A stretch of 64,000 nucleotides of DNA from MPNO01 sp965200535 (GCA_965200535.1 CBDAUF010000002.1:1240001-1304000), one strand, 5' to 3'. Numbered from the stretch's first letter, positions 18,409 to 27,851 are shown. Translations and numbers: made by a program. Notes: generated from the sequence alone by a model not told the origin.

Positions 18409-19370
18409 TCTTCCCCCGTCATCGGCGCCCGTGCGCGGTTCGGGCCGATATCCGCCGCGAGTTCGTAGCCCTCTTCCGAGAGCCTCCGCGCCAGTTCGGC
18501 GATGTGGGCGGGTCCGATCTCGCAGCAGCTGCCGACGATCGCCGCCCCCGACGCCGCCCAGGCGAGCGCATGGTCCGCATAGGCTGCCGGACCCAGATCG
18601 TCGCGCGTCTCCAGCACGTCCACCGTTCCGTCCGGATCCAGCGCTTCCACGGACACGAACCCGTTGGCATAGGCGCCGAACGGCCGCCCGATGCCGGCCA
18701 GGATCGACAACGCGCCGGCCGTTGCTTCCGGGCTCGAACAGTTTACCAGGACCGCCGCCGCGCCGGCGTCGAGGGCGGCGCGGGCGCCGTCGGCGACGGG
18801 TTCGCCGGACCGCAGCAGGGTTCCGTCCGCATCGTCCACAGTGAGCGCGGTCCACACCGTCTTGCCGCTCTCGTTCGCCGCCACCGTCGCCGCATGCGCT
18901 TCCCCCACGGTCGGCAAGGCTTCGCACACGAACAGGTCCACCCGGCCGGCCTGCGCATCGACGATCCTGCGATAGTCCGCGAGGCAGACCGCCGGGGGCG
19001 GCGCGAGGTCCGGCCGGTAGGTCGCGACCAGGGGCGGCAGGCAACCGGCGATCTGGACATTTTGCCCGCTCGCCGCACGCGCCGCCCGAGCGGCGCCCAG
19101 GGCGGCGTTCTGGAGTGCGTCGAACATGCCGGCCTTGCCGGCCCGGGAAAGGTTCTGCGGGGTAACGGCGTAGCTGTTCACCGTGATAATCCGCGCGCCG
19201 GCCCGGATGAAGTCGAGGTGCACCGCCTGCACGAGATCCGGCTGCTCCAGCATGACCTGCGCCGACCACAGGGGAGTGGCCGGCCGTACGCTTCGCCGGT
19301 GCAATTCCTGGCCCATCCCGCCGTCAAGGAGGACGATCGTTTTGCCTCGCGGCGCGGCGGGTGCGGTCAT
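18396..19370 (-). CDS. Homocysteine S-methyltransferase family protein
   Basis: A 324-residue methyltransferase barrel. N-terminal LLDGGMGQELHRR, VNSYAVTPQNL, and the zinc-ligand cysteines in VNCSSPE (about residue 198) and VGSCCEIGP (about residue 280) are those of the betaine/S-methylmethionine-homocysteine methyltransferase family. The methyl donor is not evident. The ATG at 19370 follows a G-rich AGGATGGGG. Oddly, its last codons and TAG stop at 18396 are the complement of the tRNA-Glu T arm and acceptor, so this C-terminus is constrained by the tRNA. Confidence 0.87.
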   Translation of the reverse strand: MTAPAAPRGKTIVLLDGGMGQELHRRSVRPATPLWSAQVMLEQPDLVQAVHLDFIRAGARIITVNSYAVTPQNLSRAGKAGMFDALQNAALGAARAARAASGQNVQIAGCLPPLVATYRPDLAPPPAVCLADYRRIVDAQAGRVDLFVCEALPTVGEAHAATVAANESGKTVWTALTVDDADGTLLRSGEPVADGARAALDAGAAAVLVNCSSPEATAGALSILAGIGRPFGAYANGFVSVEALDPDGTVDVLETRDDLGPAAYADHALAWAASGAAIVGSCCEIGPAHIAELARRLSEEGYELAADIGPNRARAPMTGEDGVP

Positions 19371-19510
19371 GGCCCCATCCTGCCCCCGGTTGCAGGGCAA
19401 AATCCCGCGTCCGGCGCGGGAACGGCGATCCTCGACAACGAGGCTAGGTACTGTCCGCCGTTGCAGCGATTCGATCAACGGTTGCGTTGCCGGCGACTCT
19501 GTCGGATTCC

Positions 19511-19540
19511 TTGGTAATGATAATCATTTTCACCTATAAG
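19511..19540 (+). promoter_or_regulatory. Promoter with embedded Fur-like box, iron permease
   Basis: TTGGTA (19511-19516) and TATAAG (19535-19540) are 18 bp apart. Between them, overlapping the -35, lies GGTAATGATAATCATTTTC (19513-19531), which matches 17 of 19 positions of the classical Fur box. A repressor bound here would block RNA polymerase, so the permease should be induced by iron limitation. In alphaproteobacteria Irr or RirA sometimes replace Fur, so the protein is not certain. Confidence 0.7.
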
Positions 19541-19594
19541 GCGCCGGGCGCGGCGGGATGACGCGCTGCCGAGCGCCGGAGCACGGATCAGGGA

Positions 19595-21244
19595 ATGTTG
19601 GCCGTCTTCACCGGAAGCCGACGCGGACCGACATCCGATCCGATCGGGGGGTGGTCCCTGGCCACTCTCGTCTTCGCGCTGATCCTGATCGGTCCGTTCA
19701 TCGCGCTGCTCTATGCCATGACCGGCGACAGCGGCGGGTTGTGGCGCCACCTGATGCAGACGGTCTTTCCCCGCTACGTCGCGAATACGGTCGTCCTGAT
19801 GATCGGGGTCGGGCTGCTCAGCCTGCTGTTCGGGCTGACCACGGCGTGGATCGTCACCCGGTATTCCTTCGCGGGCTCCCGCATCCTCGACTGGGTCCTG
19901 CTGCTGCCGGCCACGGTTCCCGCCTATCTCATCGCCTACACCTATACCGACCTGCTGGAATACGCGGGTCCGGTTCAGGCCTTTCTTCGCCATGTCTTCG
20001 GCTGGACCTCGGCGCGGGACTACTGGTTCCCCGAAATACGGTCGCTCGGCGGCGCCATCCTGGTGATGGGATCGGTCCTCTACCCCTATGTCTACCTGAT
20101 GGCGCGGACGGCGTTCCGGCTTACCCCGGCGTCGTACTACGAGATCGCCCTCCTGCACGACCGCAACATGGCCTTCTCCGTCGGTATTCCGCTCGCCCGC
20201 CCCGCCATCGTGGCGGGCCTCGCGCTGGTGCTCATGGAGGTCGTCTCCGACTTCGGCACGGTCGAGTATTTCGCGGTCGAGACGCTTACCCTCGGCATCT
20301 TCAATGTCTGGCTCGGGATGAACAACCTGACCGCGGCGGCGCAGATCGCGGGAGTCGCGTTCGTCTTCATCCTCGGGCTTCTCTTCATCGAGCAGCGTGC
20401 GCGGGGGCAGCAGCGCTTCGTCAATCCCGCCAGGCCGCGGCCCGGTCTGCGGTCGGTCCGGCTGACCGGTGCGAAGGCCGCGCTTTGCATCGGCCTGTGC
20501 CTGGTTCCGCTCGGTGTCGGGTTCGCTGTTCCGGTCGGCGTACTGCTCTACTTCGTCGCGGCGGGCCTGTCCTCGACCGACTACGAAGCGCTGGCCGCGG
20601 CGACGATCAACTCGCTGTCGGTATCGTTGGCGGCGGCGGCGATCGTGATGACGCTGGCGCTGGTCATGGTGATGGTGGTCTCCTTCAAGCGCCACCCGGT
20701 GCTGCGCGGGCTGACCGCCGTGTCGGCGATGGGATATGCGTTCCCGGGCACGGTGCTCGCCATCGGCGTGGTCGTTTTTGCCGGCGCGGTGGACGCCGGC
20801 GCCGAAGTCTTCGCCGAACGGGTGCTGGGCGTCGGTTTCGACGGCCTCCTGATCGGCGGCGTCGCCCTGCTGATCGCGGGCTACGTGGTGCGGTTCCAGG
20901 CGATCGGCTACGGCTCAACGGTCTCCGGGATAAGGCGTCTTTCCCCCAATATCGTGAACGCGAGCTACGTCCTCGGACGCGGTTTCTCGCGAAGTCTGGC
21001 GACGCTCGCCCCGCCGCTGCTGCGCAAGTCGATCCTCGCCGGGGGCCTCCTGGTTTTCGTCGACGTGATGAAGGAACTGCCGATGACGCTGATCCTGCGT
21101 CCGTTCAATTTCGAGACGCTGTCCACCTACGTCTACCAGTTCGCAACCGACGAGATGCTCGAGCAGTCGGCGCTCGCCGCGTTGGCGATCGTTGTCGCCG
21201 GGCTCGGCCCGGTGATCCTGATGAACGCCTCGCAGCAGCGCTGA
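19595..21244 (+). CDS. Ferric iron ABC transporter permease (FbpB-like)
   Basis: A 549-residue permease with two fused halves of about six membrane helices each, typical of FbpB/SfuB. Each half has an EAA-type cytoplasmic loop (ALLHDRNMAFSVGIPLARP near residue 190; VLGRGFSRSLATLAPPLLR near 460). The C-terminal KELPMTLILRPFNFETLSTYVYQ-like segment is characteristic of iron-type members. It moves Fe(III) delivered by a periplasmic binding protein. The ATPase gene is adjacent but convergent, and no binding-protein gene is present in this window. A Fur-like box sits in its promoter. Confidence 0.88.
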   Translation: MLAVFTGSRRGPTSDPIGGWSLATLVFALILIGPFIALLYAMTGDSGGLWRHLMQTVFPRYVANTVVLMIGVGLLSLLFGLTTAWIVTRYSFAGSRILDWVLLLPATVPAYLIAYTYTDLLEYAGPVQAFLRHVFGWTSARDYWFPEIRSLGGAILVMGSVLYPYVYLMARTAFRLTPASYYEIALLHDRNMAFSVGIPLARPAIVAGLALVLMEVVSDFGTVEYFAVETLTLGIFNVWLGMNNLTAAAQIAGVAFVFILGLLFIEQRARGQQRFVNPARPRPGLRSVRLTGAKAALCIGLCLVPLGVGFAVPVGVLLYFVAAGLSSTDYEALAAATINSLSVSLAAAAIVMTLALVMVMVVSFKRHPVLRGLTAVSAMGYAFPGTVLAIGVVVFAGAVDAGAEVFAERVLGVGFDGLLIGGVALLIAGYVVRFQAIGYGSTVSGIRRLSPNIVNASYVLGRGFSRSLATLAPPLLRKSILAGGLLVFVDVMKELPMTLILRPFNFETLSTYVYQFATDEMLEQSALAALAIVVAGLGPVILMNASQQR

Positions 21245-21258
21245 TCGGGGAGGCCCCG

Positions 21259-22317
21259 CTACCGCGGGTCGTCGAACACGAAGGCCTGGTTCCGGTCGAT
21301 GCTGATCCGGACGGGATCGCCGACGCCGGCGCGGAACAGCCCGGGCTGGCGGGCGTGAAAATGATCGTGGCCCGGAGCGGAACCGTTCGGACCGAGGCGA
21401 ATCACGCTCGATGCCCCGGCGAAATGGACGCTGCACACCCGCATCGCGGCGCCCGGTTCGCCGTCCCGCGCCTCCAGCGGGGCGACCGAAAGGCCGTCGG
21501 GGCGGATCAACACCTCCACCCGTGCGCCGTCCCGGAAACCGGGGTTGGCGACCGCGCCGATGCCGGTGCGGACCCAGGCCCCGTCCACCGTGCCGGAGAA
21601 CCGGTTGATTGCGCCGAAGAACGCGGCGGTGAACGCATCGACGGGCGCGGTGTAGAGTTCGTCAGGCGTGCCGATCTGCACGGTCCGGCCTTCGCGCATC
21701 AGGGCTATGCGGTCCGAGCAGACCAGCGCTTCCTCCGGGTCGTGGGTGACCATGAGGACGGTTACCCCGGCATCTTTCAGGATGCGCACCGTCTCGTCGC
21801 GAAGCTCCACCCGGAGCGACGCGTCGAGACTGGAGAACGGCTCGTCGAGCAGCACGACCCGCGGCCGCGGCGCCAGCGCGCGGACCAGCGCGACCCGCTG
21901 CTGCTCGCCGCCCGACAGCATGTGCGGATAGGCGTTCGCCAGATGGCGCATCTGGATCCGGGCAAGCAGCGCATCGACCCGCCCGCGGTCCGTCGCCTTC
22001 TGCTTCCGGGTCATCCCGTAGGCGATGTTCTCGGCCACCGTCAGGTGCGGGAAGAGCGCGAAATCCTGAAACAGGAAGCCGATGCCGCGCTGCGGCGGCG
22101 GGACAATGCTGCCGCCGTCCGAGAGTACCCGCCCGGCGATGCTCACCCGCCCGCGCTGCGGGCGCTCCAGCCCGGCGATGGCCCGCAGGGTCGTGGTCTT
22201 GCCGCAGCCCGACGGGCCCAGCAGGCAGACGAGTTCGCCCTCGGCGATTTCGAACGAGAGGCCGCGCACGGCCTCCTTCGCACCGAAGCTGACACTCAGG
22301 TCATCGAGTTTCAGCAT
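21259..22317 (-). CDS. Ferric iron ABC transporter ATPase (FbpC-like)
   Basis: A 352-residue ABC ATPase: Walker A GPSGCGKTTT (about residues 33-42), Q-loop FLFQDFALFPH, signature LSGGEQQR, Walker B VVLLDEPFSSLD, H-loop VMVTHDPEEAL and a C-terminal TOBE-like regulatory domain, as in FbpC/PotA. The ATG at 22317 gives the usual MLKLDDLSVSFG beginning. It converges with the permease gene (14 bp between stops) and has its own Fur-like site upstream, so the two subunits are probably expressed separately but by the same iron signal. Confidence 0.9.
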   Translation of the reverse strand: MLKLDDLSVSFGAKEAVRGLSFEIAEGELVCLLGPSGCGKTTTLRAIAGLERPQRGRVSIAGRVLSDGGSIVPPPQRGIGFLFQDFALFPHLTVAENIAYGMTRKQKATDRGRVDALLARIQMRHLANAYPHMLSGGEQQRVALVRALAPRPRVVLLDEPFSSLDASLRVELRDETVRILKDAGVTVLMVTHDPEEALVCSDRIALMREGRTVQIGTPDELYTAPVDAFTAAFFGAINRFSGTVDGAWVRTGIGAVANPGFRDGARVEVLIRPDGLSVAPLEARDGEPGAAMRVCSVHFAGASSVIRLGPNGSAPGHDHFHARQPGLFRAGVGDPVRISIDRNQAFVFDDPR

Positions 22318-22375
22318 GCCGCCGGGCCTGCCCCTCGCGCTCCACCCGCAGGGGCGCGGTGCCCGCCGCAATGGT

Positions 22376-22394
22376 GTGATTGATAATCACTATC
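22376..22394 (-). promoter_or_regulatory. Fur-like box upstream of the iron ABC ATPase
   Basis: On the minus strand GATAGTGATTATCAATCAC matches about 14 of 19 positions of the Fur consensus and lies 58 bp upstream of the ATPase start. It is weaker than the box before the permease. No clear -35/-10 pair is seen. Confidence 0.5.
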
Positions 22395-22521
22395 ATCTTA
22401 GCGGGCGAAGGGAAACCCGAAAATCCCCGCCGCCCGGAAGCGGAAAGACAGGACCGAAAGGGCGCCAGGTGCGCCCCGAACCGTGTCCGGATTCGTCGAA
22501 TGCAGGCGGCGGGGCCGAAAG

Positions 22522-23658
22522 TCAGGCAGGCCCGCCGACCCCTCCCCATATCTCGGTGGCGATCTCGAGAACCAGTTCGAGCTTGCGCCTCGTGTCGTCC
22601 GCATCGACCACCTGGCCGCCGCCGCCGGCGGAGGAGAAACCGCATTGCGGGCCGATGGCGAGGCGGTCCAGCGGCGCGTAGCGAGCGGCCTCGTCAATCC
22701 GGCGCCGGAGGTCGTCCTTGTCCTCGAGCGTCGGCGTCTTGGTGCTGATCAGCCCGAGCACCGCCGTCTTGTCCGGCGGCAGGAAGCGGAGGGGCGCGAA
22801 ACCGCCGGCCCGTTCGCTGTCGTATTCGAGCTGCAGGATGTCGACGTCGAGCCTCTGGAACACCTGTTCGGCGACCGGTTCGTAACCGCCTTCAGCCATC
22901 CAGCGGCCCTTGAAGTTGCCGCGGCACATGTGCAGCCCGACCAGCATGCCGGCCGGTCTTTCCGCCACCGCGGCGTTGATCAGGGCCACATAAGCGTCGG
23001 TCAGCCCGTCCGGGTCCTCGCCGCGCGCCGCCACGCGTCCGCGCGCACCGGGGTCGCAGTTGCTCGCGAGCGCGGTCTCGTCGAACTGCACGTATGTGCA
23101 GCCGGCATCGGCGAGATCGGCGATTTCCTCGCGATAGATCCGGACCAGGTCGGCGAAATAGGCGTCGCGGTCGGGGTAGGCGTCGGTTTCGAAGCTGCGC
23201 GGGCCCAGGAAATAGTGCAGGACGGGCGGCGAGGCGATGGTCGCCTTGGGCAGCCCCTTCGGCGACAGCGAGGCGAGATAGCGGTAGTCGCCGGCGACGA
23301 TCGGCCGCCGGCGCGAGAGTCGTGTGCGGGCATACGGAGAGGCGGCGACGGTCTCGCTTCCGTCCCCCGACCGGAAGCCGATCACTCCTTCATCGCGCAA
23401 TCCGAACCCGTCGAGCGCGTCGATCACCCCGGCCGACCAGGAGCGGCGGCGGAATTCCCCGTCGGTGACCGCCGGCATGCCGATCCCGTCCTGGAAGGCG
23501 ACGATCCCGCGGATGGCGTCGTCCTGCGCCGCGCGCAAACCCTCCGCATCGAGTTTCCCCGCCCGGTGCGCCCGGACCGCATCGAGCAGAAAGTCCGGCC
23601 GGACGAAGCTGCCGACATGCTCGGCGCGGAATGGCGGGGCTCGGCGGGTCGGGTTCAT
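22522..23658 (-). CDS. MetE C-terminal-like (cobalamin-independent methionine synthase II) protein
   Basis: A 378-residue protein of the UROD/MetE-like barrel, the size of stand-alone C-terminal MetE homologues such as YxjG. The start RAEHVGSFVRPDFLL binds substrate in the family. Putative zinc ligands are His in GLHMCRGN, the cysteine beside it, and the cysteine in IGPQCGFSS. Such proteins transfer methyl groups to thiols or selenols, but many are uncharacterised and lack the folate domain. No methionine genes adjoin it. It diverges from the metallo-hydrolase gene. Confidence 0.82.
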   Translation of the reverse strand: MNPTRRAPPFRAEHVGSFVRPDFLLDAVRAHRAGKLDAEGLRAAQDDAIRGIVAFQDGIGMPAVTDGEFRRRSWSAGVIDALDGFGLRDEGVIGFRSGDGSETVAASPYARTRLSRRRPIVAGDYRYLASLSPKGLPKATIASPPVLHYFLGPRSFETDAYPDRDAYFADLVRIYREEIADLADAGCTYVQFDETALASNCDPGARGRVAARGEDPDGLTDAYVALINAAVAERPAGMLVGLHMCRGNFKGRWMAEGGYEPVAEQVFQRLDVDILQLEYDSERAGGFAPLRFLPPDKTAVLGLISTKTPTLEDKDDLRRRIDEAARYAPLDRLAIGPQCGFSSAGGGGQVVDADDTRRKLELVLEIATEIWGGVGGPA

Positions 23659-23733
23659 GACGGGCGCTCCGGTCGCGGAAGATTCGGGCTATAGTCGAGC
23701 ACGCGCATGCAGGGCAACAGCAGCGGGGAAACG

Positions 23734-24615
23734 ATGTCGCCAGGCGGAACCGTGGGAGAGATCGTCTGGCACCGGATTGTCGAATCCGAGGAGCCCGATT
23801 TCGACGTCTTCTTCCTGTTGCCCGACGCCAGCGAGGAGACCCTCGCGCCGCACCGCGGATGGCTGGAGCCCCGGTTTCTCGACCCCGCCTCGAACAGGCT
23901 GGTGATGGCGATGCAATCCTACGTGCTGCGGACGCGCCACCACACGATCCTGGTCGACAGCTGTGTCGGCAATGACAAGGAGCGCCGTTTTCACGCACCG
24001 TGGGCGCGCCGGACCTCGCGCCGCTATCTCGACAATCTGGCGGCGATCGGTCTTGCAGCCGACGATATCGACTTCGTCATGTGCACCCATCTCCACGCCG
24101 ATCATGTCGGCTGGAACACGCGGCTGGAGAACGGCCGTTGGGTGCCCACTTTCCGCAACGCGCGTTACGTCTTTGCCCGGACCGAATACGACCACTGGAT
24201 CGCGCTCAACCGGGGCGGCAAGAAGTATTCGGACGGCTGCATCGACGACAGCGTGCTGCCGGTGGTCGAGGCCGGCCTCGCCGATGTGGTCGCCGACGAC
24301 TACGCCTTCGACGACGAGATCCGGTTTGCGCTGACGCCGGGCCACACGCCGGGCCACATCGCGATCCATCTGGCCTCTGCGGGCGCGCGCGCGGTCCTGT
24401 CGGGCGATGTGTGCCACACGCCGCTGCAGTGCCGGGAGCCGGGATGGAGCGCCGTGGGATGCAGCGACCGGGCGCTTTCCGCGGCGACCCGGCGGGCCTT
24501 CCTGGACGAATACTGCGACACCCGCACACTCGTCATGACAGCCCATTTTCCGTCGCCGTCGGTCGGTTTCGTGCGCCCGCACGGAGAGGCCTTCGAGTTC
24601 GCCTACGATGAATAG
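23734..24615 (+). CDS. MBL-fold metallo-hydrolase
   Basis: A 293-residue metallo-beta-lactamase-fold protein. The metal motif HxHxDH is THLHADHVGW near residue 113, with further ligands in TPGHTPGHIAIH, LSGDVCHTP and TAHFPSPS. The pattern is that of the lactonase/arylsulfatase-like branch, though the substrate is unknown. GGGGAAA stands just before the ATG at 23734; an upstream in-frame ATG at 23707 lacks a site. It is followed after 64 bp by an acyl-CoA ligase on the same strand. Confidence 0.85.
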   Translation: MSPGGTVGEIVWHRIVESEEPDFDVFFLLPDASEETLAPHRGWLEPRFLDPASNRLVMAMQSYVLRTRHHTILVDSCVGNDKERRFHAPWARRTSRRYLDNLAAIGLAADDIDFVMCTHLHADHVGWNTRLENGRWVPTFRNARYVFARTEYDHWIALNRGGKKYSDGCIDDSVLPVVEAGLADVVADDYAFDDEIRFALTPGHTPGHIAIHLASAGARAVLSGDVCHTPLQCREPGWSAVGCSDRALSAATRRAFLDEYCDTRTLVMTAHFPSPSVGFVRPHGEAFEFAYDE

Positions 24616-24679
24616 GCCGGCGGCGAACGGAATGGCATGATCGCCGGCGCGGACGATCCATCACAGGGGGAACGCATCG

Positions 24680-26200
24680 ATGTTCGAAAAGACGATCGGC
24701 GATCTTGCACGCGACGCGGCGGCGAGGTACGGCGACAAGGCCGCGCTCGTCTTCGGCGGCCGGACGCTTTCGTTTGCCGAAATCGACAGCCTCTCCAGCA
24801 AGCTCGCCAGCGGGCTTCGCGAGATCGGCGTCGCTGCCGGCGACCGCGTCACCCTCTACGCCCAGAACAGCGTCGAATGGATCGTGAGCTACTATGCGGT
24901 CGCCAAGGCGGGCGGGGTGCTCAATCCGGTCAACGTCATGCTGACGCCCGAAGAGGTCGCCTATGTGGTGAAGGACTGCGGCGCCAGGGTGCTGTTCACC
25001 ACCGCCGACCGCGCCGCGCCGATCAGGTCGCTGAAGGATGACGGCCATCTCGCCGAGATCGTCGTCTACGGCGAGGCCGACGGGGTCGCCTCCTTCGATG
25101 CGCTGGTCTCCGGCGGCGCGGAGGATTTCGAGCCCGTCAAGGTCGATCCCGAGGCGCTGTCGACGATCTGCTATACCTCCGGCACGACCGGCTTTCCCAA
25201 GGGCGCGATGCTGAGCCACCGGGCTGTCGTCCTCAATGCCGCGGTGACCGCGGCCATGAACGTGAGAACCCGGCACGACGTGCAGCTTACCGCGCTGCCA
25301 TGCGCCCACGTCTACGGCGGCACCCTGCTCAACCTCAACTTTCTGTTCGGCTCGACCCTGGTGCTCTACGAAAAATTCGACGCGGCCGAGGCCCTGCAGG
25401 GGATCCAGGACCATGGCGCGACGGTGACCGACGGCGTGCCCACCATGTATCTCTACATGCTCGCGCACCCCGATTTCGACAGCTACGACCTGTCCTCGCT
25501 CCAGCGTTCGGTGACCGGCGGCCAGACCATGCCGGTCGCCAAGGCCAAGGAATGGCGCGAGCGCGCGGGTTGCGACATCTACGAGCTGTGGGGGATGACC
25601 GAACTCGCCGGGCCGGGGCTGATGCAGCACTGTTACGGCGAGAACCGGCTCGGCTCGGTCGGCATCGAGATGTTCTACCACCGCGCGAGGATCGTCGATC
25701 CCGAGGACCCGTCGAGAGAACTGCCGCCCGGCGAGGTCGGCGAACTGATGTTCAAGGGCCCGTTCGTCATGATGGGCTATTACGGCAACGAGAAAGCCAC
25801 GCGCGAGACCATCGAGCCCGACGGCTGGCTCCATTCGGGCGATCTCGGAAAAATGGACGAGGACGGCTATTTCTACATCGTCGACCGCAAGAAAGACATG
25901 ATCCTGACCGCCGGGTTCAATATCTACCCGGCGGAGATCGAACGGGTGATTTCCGGTCATCCCGCTGTCGCCATGGTCGGCGTCGGCGCCAAGAAGGACG
26001 AGACCAAGGGCGAGGTCGCCAAGGCCTACGTGGTGCTCAAGCCCGATCGGTCGGCGGCGCCGGAGGATGTCCTCGCGTTCTGCCGCAACCATCTTGCCGC
26101 CTACAAGGTTCCGCGCGAAGTGCAGATCGTCCCCGACCTGCCGACCACCTCGACCGGCAAGATCCTGAGGCGGGAGCTTCACACGCTCGAAGCCGGGTAG
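24680..26200 (+). CDS. AMP-dependent acyl-CoA synthetase
   Basis: A 506-residue ANL ligase with YTSGTTGFPKGAML (about residues 165-178), WGMTELAG, the LHSGDLGKMDEDGYF adenylate motif, VDRKKDMILTAGFNIYPAEIE and the C-terminal catalytic lysine in TSTGKILRREL. It belongs to the FadD / malonyl-CoA synthetase part of the family; I cannot decide between them by eye. AGGGGG precedes the ATG by 11 bp. A GST gene starts 3 bp after its stop. A malonate-activating role would fit the malonyl-CoA decarboxylase gene 5 kb away (inference). Confidence 0.87.
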   Translation: MFEKTIGDLARDAAARYGDKAALVFGGRTLSFAEIDSLSSKLASGLREIGVAAGDRVTLYAQNSVEWIVSYYAVAKAGGVLNPVNVMLTPEEVAYVVKDCGARVLFTTADRAAPIRSLKDDGHLAEIVVYGEADGVASFDALVSGGAEDFEPVKVDPEALSTICYTSGTTGFPKGAMLSHRAVVLNAAVTAAMNVRTRHDVQLTALPCAHVYGGTLLNLNFLFGSTLVLYEKFDAAEALQGIQDHGATVTDGVPTMYLYMLAHPDFDSYDLSSLQRSVTGGQTMPVAKAKEWRERAGCDIYELWGMTELAGPGLMQHCYGENRLGSVGIEMFYHRARIVDPEDPSRELPPGEVGELMFKGPFVMMGYYGNEKATRETIEPDGWLHSGDLGKMDEDGYFYIVDRKKDMILTAGFNIYPAEIERVISGHPAVAMVGVGAKKDETKGEVAKAYVVLKPDRSAAPEDVLAFCRNHLAAYKVPREVQIVPDLPTTSTGKILRRELHTLEAG

Positions 26201-26203
26201 GCG

Positions 26204-26812
26204 GTGGAACTCTACGTCACCCCGACCTCTCCCTACGCCCGGCTGGCGATGATCGCCCGGCTGGAAAAGGGGCTCGACGATATCGCCCTGGTGTGGACGC
26301 GGACGCGGGTTCCCGACGATCCGATGCTGGCGTTCAACCCCTCCGGGCGCATCCCGTTCCTGCGTCTCGCCGACGGTGCGGGCTACGAGGATACGGATGT
26401 GATCGTCGAGTATCTCGACAGCCTCGCTCCGCCGCGCCGGTTTGCGCCGCCCGGCGGTTCCGCGTACTGGCCCTTTCGCCGCTTTCAGGCGATGGCGAGG
26501 AGCATGCTCGACGGTGTGTCGCTGTGGGCGCGGGAGCTGTTGCGGCCCGACGGCGAACGTTCGGACTCCATCATCGGGCACGAAGCCCGCCGGGCCGCCC
26601 GCCTCGCCGGGGCGTTCGAAACCGAGATCGGCGCGCCGGCGCTCGACGGTCCGCTCAACACGGCGCAGATGCTGCTGTTCTGCGCCCTCGATCTCGAACG
26701 CCGCGTGCCCGGCTTCGACTGGCGCAGCGGCCGGCCGGGGCTGGTTGCCTGGCACGGACGGGTTTCGGCGCTTCCGTCGGTCGCGGGCTCCCTGCCGCCG
26801 CCGGGGGTGTAG
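26204..26812 (+). CDS. Glutathione S-transferase family protein
   Basis: A 202-residue GST. The thioredoxin-like half begins MELYVTPTSPYARLAMIARLE, followed by NPSGRIPFLRLADG (cis-Pro) and EDTDVIVEYLD; an all-helical half follows. The Ser/Tyr near residue 9-10 could activate glutathione. It starts at a GTG 3 bp after the acyl-CoA ligase stop, so it is co-translated with it. Substrate unknown. Confidence 0.83.
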   Translation: MELYVTPTSPYARLAMIARLEKGLDDIALVWTRTRVPDDPMLAFNPSGRIPFLRLADGAGYEDTDVIVEYLDSLAPPRRFAPPGGSAYWPFRRFQAMARSMLDGVSLWARELLRPDGERSDSIIGHEARRAARLAGAFETEIGAPALDGPLNTAQMLLFCALDLERRVPGFDWRSGRPGLVAWHGRVSALPSVAGSLPPPGV

Positions 26813-26824
26813 GGCGGGGATCGT

Positions 26825-27766
26825 TCAGGTCAGGCTCCTGCCCAGTTCGGCAAGTTCTGCCATCTGGCGCGCATCGTCCGAGCCGGTGACCCGCACGCAC
26901 AGGTGCGTCGCCCCGGCTTCGACGAACCCGTTGAGCCAGCCGGCGACGGCCGGCCGGTCGCCGGCGAAGGTGTATTGCTCGCGCCGGATCCGTTCCGCCG
27001 GCTGGTTGTAGTAGTTCGCGAGATAGGCATCGAGTTCCGCGTCGGCCGCTCCCTGGTCGTCGCCGATCGCGACCGTCACATAGGCGGCGCCGGCGATCTC
27101 CGCCGGGTCGCGCCCCGCCTGTTCGGCATGGGCCTTGAGAAAGGACCAGCTTCTGCCCCAGTCGGCGCCGTCGCCGGGGCCGGACGGGAACCAGCCGTCG
27201 AAATTCGCCGCGCAGCGCTTGAGCGCCGCCGGCACCCCGCCGCCGCCCCAGATCGCGGGCCCGCCCGCGGTGAACGGCTCGGGCGCGAGAACCGCTTTTT
27301 CGAGTTTCCACCGCCCGTCCCAGTCGACCGGCTCGCCCGTCCACAGCGCGCGGCAGAGGCGCAGACCCTCGAGCATCCGCCCGATGCGCTTCTCGAACGG
27401 GACGCCGGCCGCCTCGAACTCGGCGCGAATCGCCGGCACGTCGCGCGCCGTGCCCACCCCGAGAATGAAGCGGCCGCGGGAAATCCGGTCCAGGGTCGCA
27501 AGCTGGTGGGCGAGAAGGACCGGGTTTCTCAGCATCGGTAGCAGGACTGCCGTGCCGAGGGCGATCCGTTCGGTGCGGGCGGCGATCGCCGCAAGCAGGG
27601 TCAGCGGATCGTGCCGCGGCTTGGCGAGCAGCGAATCGCCGATCCACACCGAATCGAGGCCGACCTCTTCCGCCACGTCGCCGAGCTCGATGATGCGGTC
27701 GGTGTCGTGGATGCCCACCATCACGCGCTCGCGGGTGGGGAGCAGGTAACCGAGTTTGAGTGTCAT
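26825..27766 (-). CDS. Luciferase-like (LLM class) flavin-dependent oxidoreductase
   Basis: A 313-residue TIM-barrel protein of the bacterial luciferase-like family: MTLKLGYLLPTRE start, EEVGLDSVWIGDSLL, RISRGRFILGVGTAR and AGGPAIWGGGG are typical strands and flavin-contact loops. Members use F420 or FMN. F420 use is unusual in alphaproteobacteria but not excluded, so I leave the cofactor open. It is convergent with the GST gene and is last in a minus-strand series of amidohydrolase, Mo-hydroxylase, malonyl-CoA decarboxylase and AtzE/G-like genes. Confidence 0.82.
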   Translation of the reverse strand: MTLKLGYLLPTRERVMVGIHDTDRIIELGDVAEEVGLDSVWIGDSLLAKPRHDPLTLLAAIAARTERIALGTAVLLPMLRNPVLLAHQLATLDRISRGRFILGVGTARDVPAIRAEFEAAGVPFEKRIGRMLEGLRLCRALWTGEPVDWDGRWKLEKAVLAPEPFTAGGPAIWGGGGVPAALKRCAANFDGWFPSGPGDGADWGRSWSFLKAHAEQAGRDPAEIAGAAYVTVAIGDDQGAADAELDAYLANYYNQPAERIRREQYTFAGDRPAVAGWLNGFVEAGATHLCVRVTGSDDARQMAELAELGRSLT

Positions 27767-27790
27767 CCGAGTACTCCGTGCAGCGAGATT

Positions 27791-27815
27791 GGCCCGGCCT
27801 CGCCGGGGCCGGGCC
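27791..27815. other. Strong GC stem-loop between two minus-strand genes
   Basis: GGCCCGGCC (27791-27799) pairs perfectly with GGCCGGGCC (27807-27815) around a 7-nt loop. No U-run follows on either strand, so it is not a standard intrinsic terminator. It lies between the broken amidohydrolase and the luciferase-like gene and may set mRNA processing or stability. Confidence 0.55.
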
Positions 27816-27851
27816 GCAGCATGATGCGGTTGCGCCGCGCCCCGGCCTCCG

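Noticed and set aside
24533..26755. 740-codon minus-strand frame opposite the acyl-CoA ligase
   Set aside because: The ligase motifs are complete on the plus strand; the antisense frame is compositional.
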